Source: Staphylotrichum longicolle (Eukaryota; Ascomycota; Sordariomycetes; Sordariales; Chaetomiaceae). From it: 64,000 bases of DNA. The position numbers and the translations under genes are program-made. Below are positions 1 through 10,891 of the stretch, piece after piece (within the stretch, counting starts at the first letter, position 1; every line of letters starts with the position of its first letter). The notes under the pieces are model-generated. The model did no database searches. It saw only the letters and a program-made list of their open reading frames with translations, and was not told where the DNA came from. The stretch spans positions 930,001 through 994,000 of the forward strand of contig JAHCVI010000002.1 in NCBI GenBank assembly GCA_019096155.1, in the 5' to 3' direction.

Positions 1-1
1 A

Positions 2-693
2 AACACATGGCCGCATGAAGAGCGCGGTGTCACGCTGGAGAACACCGAGAGTCCCGCCATGACGCTGGCCGACCTACCCGTCATCGACGCCATCCTGCTC
101 AGCCACGAAGACCACCCGGACAACCTCGACGAGCTCGGCCGCCGGCTCCTCGACGGCCGCCGCGTCTTCACCACCCAGGACGGCGCCAAGAACCTCCGTC
201 CGCGGCCCGCCGTCCACGGCCTCCGCCCCTGGGAGACCATCCAGTCCACCATCGGCGGCAAGGCCTTCTCCATCACGGGCGTCCCCTGCGTCCACGTACC
301 CGGCGACGAGTGCATCGACTTCATCCTCACGCCGCCAGCTTCGGCGAGACGGACGGCCGCCCCAATGCCATTTACTTCTCGGGCGACACCGTCTACTTCG
401 AGGAGCTGGTCCGGATGAAGGACATGTTCCACATTAGCGTCGCGCTGTACAACCTGGGCGCTGCCAAGAGCCCTGTGGGCCCCGGCGGCTCGATGCTGCA
501 GATTACGATGGGGGGCGAGCAGGGCGCGAGGCTGTTCAAGGAGACCGGTGCGGATGTGTTGGTTCCGATGCACTACATGTCGTGGAAACACTTTACCCAG
601 TTTGAGGAAGGGCTGAAGAAGCAGTTTGAGGAGGCCGGGGTTTTGAACAAGGTCTGTTGGTTAGAGCCGGGGGTTGCGAAGAGGATCGTTTGA
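2..693 (+). CDS. Metallo-beta-lactamase-fold hydrolase (UlaG-like), 5' partial, one apparent frameshift
   Basis: The frame is open from base 2, so the start lies outside the window. The zinc-binding motif of the family is visible as LSHEDHPDNLD near bases 107-139. Further on, an IYFSGDTVYFEEL block and a late VPMHYMSWKHF block match the C-terminal half of fungal UlaG-like MBL-fold proteins, whose substrate is unknown. The reading frame changes at about bases 329-334: the upstream frame ends in GDECIDFILT and the next conserved block (SFGETDGRPNAIYF) is one frame off, as if one base were missing. No acceptable intron covers this point, because the skipped residues are themselves conserved. Either the consensus has lost a base or the allele is broken. 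The call rests on motif recognition; the exact enzyme activity cannot be told. Confidence 0.75.
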
Positions 694-1913
694 GTTGCGA
701 TAAAAAAGGTCTGAAGATAGAAAGGGGGTTAAGGGTGAGGGGGGAAAAGGATGGTTTTCAGAACCGTTTGTGCTGGACTCGTTCATCCAACTAGAAAAGT
801 AGAAGCTCTCGCCAGCAATTTCAGAACTTCTTTCGGCTGCTTGTTACTTGCTCCTAAAATTTGGGTTTCCTGAATCAAATGAGAATAATAGGCCATTGCA
901 AGGGTCCCTTTTTATGTATGAGCTTGAGGTGTGCCTGAGCGCGGCTTACACGGGTTTTGTAAGTTTGAATTGGGACCACTGGTCGGCAACCCATATTTGC
1001 CTGGCTCGCTCGGGCAACGAATCGGTTCGGTGGAAATGATTGGCCTTGGGACGTCATGCCACCCACCATGCACCTCGCGCTCGACAGAGGGTAAGCCTGT
1101 GCCCACAAGTGCCACACGCGACCAGCCGTGAAATGGTGTTGGTCGTTTCCAGACAGCCGGGCGTCATGCGGTCGCATTGGGTCAAAGAGGCGGGATTTTT
1201 GTGCAGACACCGGGCTGTGGGTGCCTGAAAAGATAAAAAGAGGGTGCGAGAAAGTGAAGGCGGGAACCTCTAGCGTCATTGGCGCCTGCAGGGCAGACGT
1301 TCACTGGCGCCGGCAACATCCGGCGAGTTCTGTGCCTGAGGCGACACGAGGCCAAGACTCCCCAACTCCCCAACTCCCCCATCATCGATCGGGCGAAAGT
1401 GGTCTGTGCACGCGTGGTCGAGCAGGGTTCGAGCTGCCCGCGTTTTGCAAGGGCACCTCGCTCAATTTTTTCCGGGCCTCCTGCCAGAGCGACGCTCACC
1501 AAGGCTGCTCCCCCAAAACACACCACCATTCACTTGGTGCCGCCGTCTTTCATCAGCCACCCTGCTTTGACAGGAGACACGGCATCGCTTGGTGCCCATT
1601 TTAATTGCCATCTCCACTGGCAGCATCGAGTCTCTTGTTTCTTTCTCCGCCATTCCCATTGTTCGGCGCGTTCTGTCGGGTTTCCACTTCGAGGCCCCCC
1701 GACCGACTGCGCAAATCTCCCAAATCCTGCTCCGGCCTGAATTGCCGCCGCCCATCTAAAAGTCTCGACGCGACCAACGACGCGCCAAACCCAAGGCTGG
1801 ATGCACATGGCAGGAACTCTACCGGCCTCATCCGCGTCATAAACCGATAATATCCATCCTCCACCTCGTCGCCTGCTGCTTCGCGTCGAGCTTCGCTCCC
1901 GACAAGCGACATC
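694..1913. other. Intergenic, 1.2 kb, upstream of the FG nucleoporin
   Basis: No coding stretch with family-like features was seen on either strand. The short open frames here overlap one another on both strands and have no recognisable domain. The region presumably holds the 3' UTR of the hydrolase and the promoter and leader of the nucleoporin gene. The ATG context at 1914 is good (ATCATGG). Confidence 0.5.
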
Positions 1914-4900
1914 ATGGACCCGCCATCCAAGAAGCGAAGCATCTTCGGCTTCACGGGCCTCTTCCGCAGTTCTGCTGCCCCCGCAGACAATCAGGATGCG
2001 AAGGCCAACCCGCCCGTCAAGTCTGCGGCGCCTCCGCAGCCGCAGCGCGAGTTCAACAACACGTCCGCGCCGTACAGCCCGGTGAAGCGCGCCTCTGAGT
2101 CGCAAATGGCGTCGCGAAAGATGATCGGCCGGCCGCAAGCTCCATCGAGCAAGCTCTCCCAGAGCATCTCCGCGTCGGATATCGCACATCGGCCGTCTAG
2201 CACGACCATCGCAACACACAGACGAATGCCTGGCGACAACCCGAACAAGCCGTTCGCTTCCATGTCGTCATCGGTTGTGTCGCATGCGCCCGCCGGCATC
2301 ATCCCGAAATCGACGAGCTTCTCTGGCGTCACCTCGACACCCCGAAACGTCTTCCGCTCTTCGGCCCTGTATTCGCGGCCGGGGGTTCACAGTTTTTCAC
2401 CTCGCGTTCCCGCTGATACTCTGAACCAGAGCTTCCCGCCCACGACCCCTGGTAAGCCGCCTCGAGGCTCGAGTGCTGATGTCAATGGTCGTATTCTCGC
2501 CAACACAACCTCGACCGAGCTGTTCAAGATGAGGATCCCGTCTCCCCCGCGCCATCTTACTGGCGAGATGTTGGCCAACGAGGTGCCTGACGATCCGAAC
2601 CGGTCCGGGTCCATCTATGCCGACGAGTTTCTTGCACATTACTGCCCGCCTGACTTGGACGAGCATCAACGCCGCCAGTTCTTCTGCATTCTTGATTTGC
2701 GCCGCCTCAAGTACGCTGCGGACGAAGTCTTTACTAAGAAGGACTGGAAGATCAACATCCTGAACTTTGCCAAGGAGTACGAGAAGAGCCGCAGCCTGAT
2801 CATGTTGCGGTACGGCCTGTACGAGTTCAAGACTGTGAGGGCTTCGGAGGCGGTCAAGAAGGAGTGGAAGCAGAAGCATGGAATTCCCGAGTCGGACGAC
2901 GAGTCCGATGCGCTCCCCAAGACGAACGGAACCTCGAAGAGGAAGGCCGAGGAAGAGCTGGCGCCGAGCACCAACCCCCTTATGGCATCGGTCTCCGGCG
3001 CAAACAAGCGTGCCCGTGCCCCAGAGGTCTCCGTCAAGAACAAGCGCAAGGCCGACGCCGAGCCCGACGAGAACCATCCGGCCAAGCTTCAGAAGCCCAC
3101 GGCCCCACCTTCCGCTACCAAGTCCGTTTTTGAAAGCATTGCCAACAATGCCCAATCGACCTCCACCACCCCGGCAAAGCCTGCTGGCAAGAGCCTGTTT
3201 GCCTCCGGCGCCGGCCCCAAGCTGAACGGCTCTCTGAGCACGTCCGTCTTCGGCACTGCCCCCAAACCTGCCGCCGTGGGTAGCAATATCTTTGGCCATC
3301 TCTCTGATGGAAGCAAGGGCAGCGGGAACGAAGGCGCCGATGAAGACAGTGAGACAAGCTCGAATGCCGACGAAGACGAGTCGGAGCCGCAGGATGTCAG
3401 CCAGAGCGACGAGCCGGCGGCGAGCGGTGGAGTTTCGACGCCACAGTTCGCCGATGCCAAGAAGGCAGCGGTGAACGGCACCTCCAGTGCTTCTTCTGAC
3501 GCCGGCGAGAGCTCCCAGGGTCGGAGCATCTTTGACCGCATTACGAAGGATTCCGACGGCCAGCCGGTTAGGAAGCTGTCCCCTGGCGACGGGAATCTGT
3601 TCGCTGCGCCCGCTGCCAAGGAACGCTCTCTTAGCCCGGTCAAGGAGCTGCCTGCCGCCGCACCAGCCAACAACACCTGGAATGCAGGGACGCCGATCAA
3701 GTTTGCAAGTACGGCTGCCCCGGCTTTTGGCGCTGCTGCGTCGAAGCCTGCCGCCTCCACAACCATCGACTTTGGAGCTGCGGCATCGAAGAAGGCGCCC
3801 GCTGAGGAGCCGAAGAAGGTGGCTCCCCAGAACATCTTTGCGGCCCAGACGAAGAAGGCCGACGAGACCACTGGCGCCGCCGCTGCGCCCAATGGCGCCA
3901 CCCCCAACCTGTTCTCTTCGTTCGGAACGAAGCCTGCAGATGCACCAGCGGCTGCCCCTCTCTTTGGCGGTCAGGGTACCTCAACGAGCACTGGCACTTC
4001 GTTGTTCGGTTCCTCCACGTCTACTTTTGGTCAGCAAAAGAAGGAAGAAGCTAAGGGCCCCGAGGCTCCTGCTGCAGCTGTCTCCTTCACCTTTGGAGCG
4101 CAGCCTGCGGCCGCCGCCACTGAGGCTCCGAAATCCAACTCGTTCCAGGCATCGTCGTTGTTTGGTACCCAGAACAATAAGTCTGAGGCTGCACCGGCTC
4201 CGCAGCCGCAGTTTGGCGGTCTCTTTGGTAAGGCCCCGGCGACCGAGACTCAGGCTGAAAAGCCGACTGCCTCCCTGTTCTCGGCTGGTGCTACAAAGAG
4301 CACAAACAACCTGTTTGGCGCGGCCTCGGCCCCGGCTGCCGCGAGCACCGAGGAGCCAGCAGCGAAGAAGTTCGCTTTTGGTGGCGATAACAAGTCTGGC
4401 GGTTCTCTGTTTGGCTCTGCCGCATCTATCCCCGCAGCTGAGCCGGAGACGAAGAGCCTCTTTGGCGCTACCAGCACACCGGCAGCTCCTGCGGCGGAGA
4501 CTAAGAGCCTCTTTGGTGCGACCAGCACGCCGGCAGCTCCTGCGGCGGAGATCAAGAACCTCTTTGGCGGCGCCGCGGCGGCCCCTGCAACCCAGACCAA
4601 GAGCCTGTTTGGCACGGCGGCCCCGACTCCCGCCCAGGAATCAAAGCCTCTTTTCGGCAGCACCACCACCGAGTCAAAGCCCCTTTTTGGAGCCGCCACC
4701 GCGGATTCGAAGCCCCTCTTTGGCGCTACCACCACGGAATCGAAGCCTCTCTTTGGCGGCGCTACCACAGAATCGAAGCCTCTTTTCGGGAGTGCTGCCG
4801 GCACCACCGAGACGAAGCCTGCTGGCCTGTTCGCCAACCCGCCTGCGGCGGCCCCGGCGCCGGCCGCTTCCATCTTCAGCTTTGGTGGCGCTCAGGCGCC

Positions 4901-5926
4901 CCAGCCCGCAGCACCGCAGACGAGCGGGTCGATCTTTGGTGCGGGTGGTAGCGCTTCGTTCACCTTTTCTGCCGGAGGCTCCGACGCAAATACGATCAAC
5001 AACCCGTTCTCGACGGACGGCAATTACTCGGCGCCCTCGTCATTCAACTTTGGGAGCGGTGGTGATACTTCGTCCTCCAGCGCCCCGTTTACGTTTGGCG
5101 CGGGTGCCGCTCCGACCATCAGCTTTGGCGGCGCGTCGGACAATGGTGCTCAGCAGAACACCTCGTTTGGTGGGCCCACGTCGGGATCCATCTTCAACTT
5201 TGGGGGATCGTCCCAGCCGAGCGGTGCTCCCGTCTTCTCACAGAATCCCCCTGCAGCAACATCCATCTTTGGCAGTAGCCTAGCGCCCGGTGGGGGGACC
5301 TCAACAGGTACTAGTAGGTTGCTCGATGATCCAACGTTTCAAAAAACATCTTTAACAATGCGTGCTCTTTAGATTCCCCTTTCACCTTCGGCGGAGCTTC
5401 AAGCTTGGCAACCACGCCGGCGGCCACTACCCCCGAGCCGACTGCCAATGCTGAAGATGGTCAAGGAACAAACGCTGACGGGGATGAGGCACCACAGGAG
5501 CAAATCTCGCTAACCGACGGCGGGCCGGGCGAGGAGGACGAGGTCGCCGTCCATGAGGTGCGCGCGAAGGCGGTCAAACTCGTCACGGGCGCCGATTCGG
5601 ACGACGAATCCGGCTCCAATGCGGACAAGGCAAAGAAAAAGAGCCCGTGGAAGGTCCAAGGCGTGGGACCTCTGCGCCTGCTCAAGAACAAGACCAACGG
5701 TTCCGTGCGGATGCTGCTGCGCGCCGAACCGCGGGGGCACGTCGCGCTCAACAAAGCGGTGCTGCCAGACTTTACGTACAAGGCGGACACCAAGTACGTA
5801 AAGGTTACGACTGCCACGGATGACGGCAAGGGCTTGGAGACGTGGATGCTGCAGGTCAAGACGCCGGCCATGGCGCAGGGTCTGGCTGAGGCGTTGGAGG
5901 AGCACAAGAAGGCGAACAAGAAGTAA
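1914..5926 (+). CDS. nup2: FG-repeat nucleoporin with C-terminal Ran-binding domain (Nup2/Nup61-like)
   Basis: Two exons, 1914-5307 and 5373-5926. The 65-nt intron (gtacta...ctttag) joins the frames exactly and gives about 1315 aa. The N-terminus is basic (KKRSIFGF). Residues of about 215-325 form a more ordered block rich in charged and aromatic residues. From about residue 400 to 1140 the chain is a low-complexity array of FG motifs (LFG, FxFG, SIFG). The second exon encodes an acidic linker and a RanBP1-type domain over roughly the last 110 residues, starting at KSPWKVQGVGPLRLLKN. This layout is that of Nup2-class nuclear-basket nucleoporins, which bind importin-alpha and Ran-GTP at the nuclear face of the pore. 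Assignment to Nup2 rather than another RanBD nucleoporin is inference from domain order. Confidence 0.9.
4636..4800 (+). repeat. Tandem ESKPLFG repeats inside the FG nucleoporin
   Basis: Five near-identical units of the form (E/D)SKPLFG followed by 4-5 small residues repeat every 11-12 codons (about 33-36 bp). They are preceded by longer units of the form E(T/I)K(S/N)LFG. The DNA is also repetitive, so unit number could vary between strains. Confidence 0.85.
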
Positions 5927-6580
5927 TGGTTGGGGGGCGGCGGGCAGAGATATGTTTACCCGGGGCGGAGGGACTACACAGTGTTGGCAGCTACGAGCGG
6001 GTATATACAAAGGTAAGGTTATCATTAATTGGCTTCTGCATTAGATGGTTCATGCAGGGTGTTATTCTGGGAAGCATAGCATTGCTTTTGCTGGATTGGG
6101 ATTTTTCCTCAGGGCGGCGGGGGTGGGAGGAGCCCTGTTGTCAGAAAAAGGAGAGACCAGACACCCTGATCTTGCTCAGGGCACTGGGGATGAACTGTAT
6201 GTATGTATGCAGGGGGTTTTTCTGGGCGGTGGAGAGTGTGTGGGAGAATGTCAATGTGGGCAATCGAAGTGAAGGCGTCTTTTGGTGTTTTGTCTCGGTG
6301 ACTTACATGCCGATGAACGTGTATACTTGGGGTTCTCTATCTGATCTTTTGAATTGACATTCGACGCGGAGCAGATCGTCCGGCAACCTCAACAGCATCT
6401 TGCAATATTCCCCTCTGGAGATCCATGGATGCAAGATCTCAGAATGGAAAAATCCATACCACTTCCACCCCCCGGGCCCCCTCGCCTTTTCGACACATAG
6501 GTACCATACATCCCCTCCCTCGTTGTCGATGACCCAAACCATACTATTGTTGTATCTCTCCCTGAGTGCCGATTCGCCCC
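5927..6580. other. Intergenic, 0.65 kb, convergent gene ends
   Basis: This lies between the 3' ends of the nucleoporin (+) and the PPxY membrane protein (-). Only UTR-like sequence was seen. A short run of overlapping CTGACC units sits just beyond it, at 6668-6690 inside the neighbouring gene's 3' end. Confidence 0.5.
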
Positions 6581-7726
6581 TCACCCTCCGTCTTGTGACG
6601 TACAAACCAACCGAAAAAACATGGAAAACCCGGAACCTAAATCGAACATGCGCGTTCCCGCGGGACCCTGACTGACCCTGACCCTGACCTGACCACCACC
6701 AGCCCGCGTCTCCCACAGAGGAGACACGGGCGGCGGCAGCTCCAGGAATGGAATCTCCTCCTCCTCCGCCGCCTGACCACCACCACCACCATGTCCCCAA
6801 CTACCAGGCATAACCATACCTATATCAACACCCCCCATCACGACGACGGGGTACGCGGGCGGCGGCAGCTCCAGCACAGAGATCGCGTCGTCCTCCACCA
6901 CCAGGATCCGAGGTTGCGGTTGCGGTTGCGGCTGCGGCTGCGGCTGCGGCGGCTGGCGCAGCGGCTGGTGGCCGGGCTGTCTCCGGAGCCGGGGCGGCCG
7001 CCGCAGCAGCAGCGGGAGGGTAGGCAGCTCGATCGCCTCATCCGCGGTTGCGTTCGCGTTTAAGTGGTCGGGCATGGCCGCCGCCGCCGCCGGCGGAAGG
7101 GGGGAGGACGACGACGACGATGGCAGGTAGGGGGTCGGCGGTCGGCGGAGGAAGACGGCGGTTAAGTTCCGGTTTTGGTATTGGTTTTGGTCGTGGTTGG
7201 CGAGGGAGGAGGAGGAGGAGGAGGAGGAGTCATCGTCGTCGTTTTCTGTGCGCTTGTACGGCGGCGGCGCCTCGCCCAGCTCGTTGAGGCCCTCGGCGCG
7301 GAGCTGGCGCACGCGGTCGTGGTTTGCGGCGGCCTCAAGGTCGAGGTCGAGGTCCGAGTGGTTGTTGTTGAGGATGATGTTGCGACCGGCCGCAGCGCGG
7401 GTACCAGTGATGGTGGCCTGGCGGTGGCGGATGACCGCGCGGGGGCAGAGCGCCCGCTCCAGCCGGCGCCGGCAGATGTAGAGGGTGGGCACGAGGAGCG
7501 CGGCGAGGACGGCGAGCAGGATGAAGACGATGGCTGCTGTGGAGAGGACGTGCTTGGTGGTGGAGGAGGAGGGGGGGTGGTGCGGGATGATGAAATCGGG
7601 CGCGCCGGGGCCGCTGATAACGGGGGGTGTGGTTGACGGGGAAGAGGTGTCCGGTTGGGGGGATCGTGGTGAAGGCGAGTCCATGATGAAGGACGCCAGG
7701 CTGGCGGTGGAAACGAGGGATTCCAT
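6581..7726 (-). CDS. Hypothetical single-pass membrane protein with PPxY motif
   Basis: An uninterrupted 381-codon frame. Residues 1-58 are Ser/Pro/Thr-rich. About 59-85 form one hydrophobic segment (STAAIVFILLAVLAALLVP) followed by CRRR, which suggests an outside-in single-pass topology with the long C-terminal part in the cytosol. The tail is low-complexity: poly-Asp/Ser, a PQ repeat, and poly-Gly. It carries a PPPY motif near residue 155 and a related PPPAY near 288-292. PPxY motifs are known ligands of WW domains of Rsp5/Nedd4-type ubiquitin ligases, so an adaptor or ligase-substrate role is possible but only inferred. No known family was recognised. Codon usage agrees with coding on this strand. 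An alternative start is Met15. Confidence 0.6.
   Translation of the reverse strand: MESLVSTASLASFIMDSPSPRSPQPDTSSPSTTPPVISGPGAPDFIIPHHPPSSSTTKHVLSTAAIVFILLAVLAALLVPTLYICRRRLERALCPRAVIRHRQATITGTRAAAGRNIILNNNHSDLDLDLEAAANHDRVRQLRAEGLNELGEAPPPYKRTENDDDDSSSSSSSSLANHDQNQYQNRNLTAVFLRRPPTPYLPSSSSSSPLPPAAAAAMPDHLNANATADEAIELPTLPLLLRRPPRLRRQPGHQPLRQPPQPQPQPQPQPQPRILVVEDDAISVLELPPPAYPVVVMGGVDIGMVMPGSWGHGGGGGQAAEEEEIPFLELPPPVSPLWETRAGGGQVRVRVSQGPAGTRMFDLGSGFSMFFRLVCTSQDGG
6911..6951 (-). repeat. Hexanucleotide repeat encoding Pro-Gln dipeptides
   Basis: Imperfect copies of a 6-bp unit (ggttgc/ggctgc on the + strand) encode the PQPQPQ stretch of the membrane protein. Length variation would stay in frame only in steps of 3 bp. 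Confidence 0.8.
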
Positions 7727-8173
7727 GGCGAGGTCGAGAAGTTACAGCTTTTGTTCTGCTTAAATGGGAGCTGGTTGGATACATCGTGGCTCCCTAGAGT
7801 CTGTGTTCGCGGTTCTTGCTTTGAGTGAAGCGAGACGGATTTTGCGGCTTGCTGAGCGAGTCCGGTTTTGGGCGTATTGTTGTTATTCTGCAAGTCCAAA
7901 GCATGTCGCATCATGCTCCCTCTTCTTCTGCAGACACGTGCAGCATCTCCAGTCCGCATATGCTGGGTTGGTGTTTACAAACAGACGGGAACTGGGAATC
8001 ACCGAGGACGCCAGGATAGTACAAGACAAGACCTTGAAGCTGAGAGTTTGACTGTTTGATTGGCAGAGGAAAAGAAGACATATACATGATAGAAGCTAAA
8101 CTAATCAAAGGGTATGAGTACCCCTATTCCATGTATGCATCCCAGGTAAAATCGAGTCCCCTGGGGCATCCCT
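7727..8173. other. Intergenic, 0.45 kb
   Basis: This lies between the start of the PPxY protein gene and the end of the coiled-coil protein gene, both on the minus strand. It presumably holds the promoter of the former. No other signal was seen. Confidence 0.45.
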
Positions 8174-8659
8174 TCACCGCAAACCCGAGCTTCTGCCAGT
8201 ATGGACGCCCTCGTCTACACCCGTCAGCAGTGCCGCGACAGAGTACTGTAGTACACTATACTCACTATAACGAGCAGCGATGAGCTCGGCTGTACTTTTT
8301 GGAAGCTTGCTGCCGTACAGATACTGGGCGCGGACTTCCAGCTCGGTTATCCTCTTCTCGAGTTTCGCCAGCCGCTTTTCGGTCTCGGCCTGGAACGCGT
8401 CGAGCTCCTCCATCTTCTGGCAGAGGACGAAGAGTTGGGTTTCCATGTCTGCGTTGTGATGGACAGCCATGTAGTTTGTGCACTTTCTGCGGACTTGGGG
8501 AACGGTGTCATGGCGGATGAAGGGCGTTCGACTCGGGATGGACTGTACTAGGGGATTGTTAGTGTGCTGGACAGTCAGGCGTGTTATGATGGGAGGGTGA
8601 AACGGACCCGGCCCACTCCGGAGAGCGCCAGTGGTGATGCGGTGGACGATAGCATTCAT
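8174..8659 (-). CDS. Small coiled-coil protein, possibly mitochondrial (hypothetical)
   Basis: The frame is open throughout, but a 60-nt intron at 8548-8607 is likely: it has a GTCCGT donor, a CACTAAC branch-like site and a CCCTAG acceptor, and it is a multiple of three. Splicing gives about 141 aa. The N-terminus is basic and lacks acidic residues over roughly the first 25 residues, as in mitochondrial presequences. The middle is a heptad-like helix (ETEKRLAKLEKRITELEV) that predicts a short coiled coil. No family was recognised. Gene reality is supported by the coiled coil and the textbook intron; function is unknown. Confidence 0.5.
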   Translation of the reverse strand: MNAIVHRITTGALRSGPGPFHPPIITRLTVQHTNNPLVQSIPSRTPFIRHDTVPQVRRKCTNYMAVHHNADMETQLFVLCQKMEELDAFQAETEKRLAKLEKRITELEVRAQYLYGSKLPKSTAELIAARYSEYSVLQYSVAALLTGVDEGVHTGRSSGLR

Positions 8660-9069
8660 AGCGAGAATGATGGGATTGGAGGTAGACTGGGAAGACGTGG
8701 TCTTGGATAGTCAACGACTAATTGAAGGTATTCGATGGAAATGTACGAGGACTATTTTGCTTCGTAAACAGAGCGGACAATGTCAAGTATATGTATGGGC
8801 AGCCCTACATCTAATCAGTTACTAGTAAACAGCCTCACGGCCGGTTGAGCGCGCAGGCCATGCTTTTGCACTGCATATCACCCGGGACACGACGCGTGAT
8901 CCTCCGTTTAAACCTGTTTCTCTTACACCGAGTCCCCGAACCCTCAGAGTGCGCATTTCCAGCCCCTCGCTTCTCGCATGCCCCGTCCCGCAAAAGCCAC
9001 AACTCCGACTCTCCGAAGAGCACATGCCCGCCCTCTGCCTCTCAAACACCCCCTTCCCCGCCCTTTCTT
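8660..9069. other. Intergenic, 0.4 kb
   Basis: This lies between the coiled-coil gene start and the 3' end of the GPI-type protein gene. A (CAA)n run near 9086-9103 lies just inside the next gene. No other feature was seen. Confidence 0.4.
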
Positions 9070-9884
9070 TCACAACCCACCCACAACAACAACAACAACA
9101 GCAAGCGCCACCACACCAACGGCCACACCCAACCCCCCAACCCCCGTCACCCTCGGCGCCGCCGCCGCCATCGCATTTCCCGTCGTCTCTGTCGACCCCT
9201 GCGTCTTCCACGGCACCACGCTCGCCCGCAGCCCGCTCACGCACATGGCCGCCTCGGTGGCCATCAGCAGCTCCACGCCCAGCCCGACCTCGTACCCGCA
9301 CTCGCGCGCGAGACTGTAGGCGTCCCCCTCGACGCCGAACCGCCACATCTGCACCGCGTCCAGGTACTCGGCGTACGCGCCGGCCAGGGCGGGCGGGGCG
9401 GCGACGGGCGCGGCGGCGCGGGTGCACATGGCGTTGATATTGTCGTCGTTGTTGTTGTTGTTGTCGTCGTCGTCGTCGAGGCCCAGGGCGGCGGGGTAGG
9501 CGTGGCTGGCGTCGGAGAGGATGGCCGAGGCGATGAGCTGGATCGGGGCGGAGGCGAGGGCCCAGGCGCGCAGGGAGGGGTTGGGGGTTGTGGGCGGGGT
9601 GGGGAGGGCGGAGAGGAGGGAGGTGAGGGAGGGGAGGCAGTGGGTTGGGAGGGGGAGTGCGTGGGGGAGTGGAGTGGGAACGGGAATGTGGTTGGGGTTG
9701 GGGTTGGGGTTTGTTGTTGTTGCTGTTGTCGGGCGTCGTGGTGGTGAGGGCCGGGAGCCGGACCGAGTGCGGGACCGGGTCCGGGGCCCGCAGCGGGTGG
9801 AGGAGTGGGGGCCGGCGCCGGGTTGGCCGAAACGCGGGCGGCTGTTGCCGCGAGGAGGGCGATTAAGGAGAAGAGTGGGCGCAT
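9070..9884 (-). CDS. Secreted protein with C-terminal GPI-type tail; frame join unresolved
   Basis: Starting at 9884 the product opens with a clear signal peptide (MRPLFSLIALLAATAARVSA) and a Pro/Gly-rich stretch. The conserved body lies in another frame: it begins near LPSLTSLLSALPTPP, continues through AYAEYLDAVQMWRFGVEGDAYSLA in two pieces, and ends in a hydrophobic tail (VAVGVVALAVVVVVVGGL) after small residues, as in GPI-anchored proteins. The switch occurs between about 9690 and 9800. The only splice-like pair there gives a 41-nt intron, which is unusually short, so an indel in the (CAA)/(CCAA) repeats is equally possible. The pattern of a short LxSLLSALP segment followed by Trp-Ala resembles a common family of small fungal secreted proteins with no known activity. 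I infer a cell-surface role only. Confidence 0.55.
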
Positions 9885-10557
9885 TTTGGAGAAGGATACT
9901 GGCAACGGATTCGTTATTGACGAACAGATGACGGATGGGAGAAATGGCGGGTGAGCAGTCATTAATGGCAAACAGCAGCGTCGCTGTGCCATTTTGTGCC
10001 ATGTTTCCATTTTGAGGTGTGGACTGTGAAGTTATGGTGGATTCAGGGAATGGTGCTGGCGGGCATCTGAAACGGTCTGCGCCAACAATCAGTCCTGCCG
10101 TTGGCTAGCAACAAACCATCGCCGTAATTCTGGGTGCCTCTGGGGCGGAAAACGGCGCAGCATTGAAAAGCGTTCATTTGAATGTTGAGACGAGAAAGAA
10201 CCATCTGTAATCTGCGCCGACTTGGCACGCGATGAGCCACCATGGTTTTTGTAGTTTTGGACTGCTCAAATAAAAACGGCCTGTCATCTAAAGTCCGAGA
10301 TAGTTTATGTGAATGCCATGATACCGAGGAGAGAAGAAACAAGAAGACGGAAGGGATGGAGAATCCGCAAATGCATTTCCACATGGCAAGGTCTCAAGCA
10401 AGGAGCATCTTTCTAGTAGGTGGGTCTCCCAAAGCGGATTTAGTGGGGGCAGTGGTTTCTGGCAAGTGAATTCCGGACCCAACCCTTGCAAACATTCACC
10501 TTGTGTCAACGATCCATCGACAACCAGACCCCAACCATCTCCGGGACTACAAACATC
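9885..10557. other. Divergent promoter region between the GPI-type protein and tfb5
   Basis: No gene was seen in these 0.67 kb. The two flanking genes are transcribed away from each other, so the interval should contain both promoters. Confidence 0.5.
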
Positions 10558-10891
10558 ATGGTCAAGGCTGTCCGGGGTAAGCGCAGGCCAAGCGGTTCCT
10601 TTGTTTCCCACTAACGACGCCAGGCGTGCTTGTCGAGTGCGAGCCGGCCATCAAGTCGATCCTGGTGCACATCGACAGCACCCACCACAACGAGTTCATC
10701 ATCGAGGATCTGGACGAGACGCATCTCTTTGTTAAGGAGACCATGTTGCATCTACTGAAGCAGAAGCTCGAAGAGGTGAGTTCTTATCGAGCACGCTGCC
10801 GACACAGCTGCGTCATCGGTGGCTGACTCGGAGCTCGCAGCGCCTCAAGGAGACGTATCGGCCGGAGGAGCCGCTGGAGGACAGCGAGTAG
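10558..10891 (+). CDS. tfb5: TFIIH subunit Tfb5 (TTDA/GTF2H5 homologue)
   Basis: Three exons: 10558-10576 (19 nt), 10624-10775 and 10841-10891, joined by introns of 47 and 65 nt (gtaagc...gccag, gtgagt...cgcag). The 73-aa product starts MVKAVRGVLVECEPAIKSI and ends RLKETYRPEEPLEDSE, the typical start and end of Tfb5, which is normally 65-75 aa. The middle holds FIIEDLDETHLFVKE, the core of the small alpha/beta dimer fold. Tfb5 binds and stabilises the p52/Tfb2 subunit of TFIIH and is needed for nucleotide excision repair and for normal transcription-factor levels. The gene is easy to miss because no single frame is longer than about 55 codons. The start was chosen on the conserved MVKA. Confidence 0.95.

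Noticed and set aside
297..338. GT...AG pair that might be a 42-nt intron in the MBL hydrolase
   Set aside because: It would remove the conserved GDECIDFILT stretch and is too short; an indel explains the frame better.
3487..5283. 598-codon open frame in frame +1 within the nucleoporin gene
   Set aside because: It overlaps the real nucleoporin frame; its Arg/Leu/Pro-rich product is the shadow of GC-rich repeats and has no domain.
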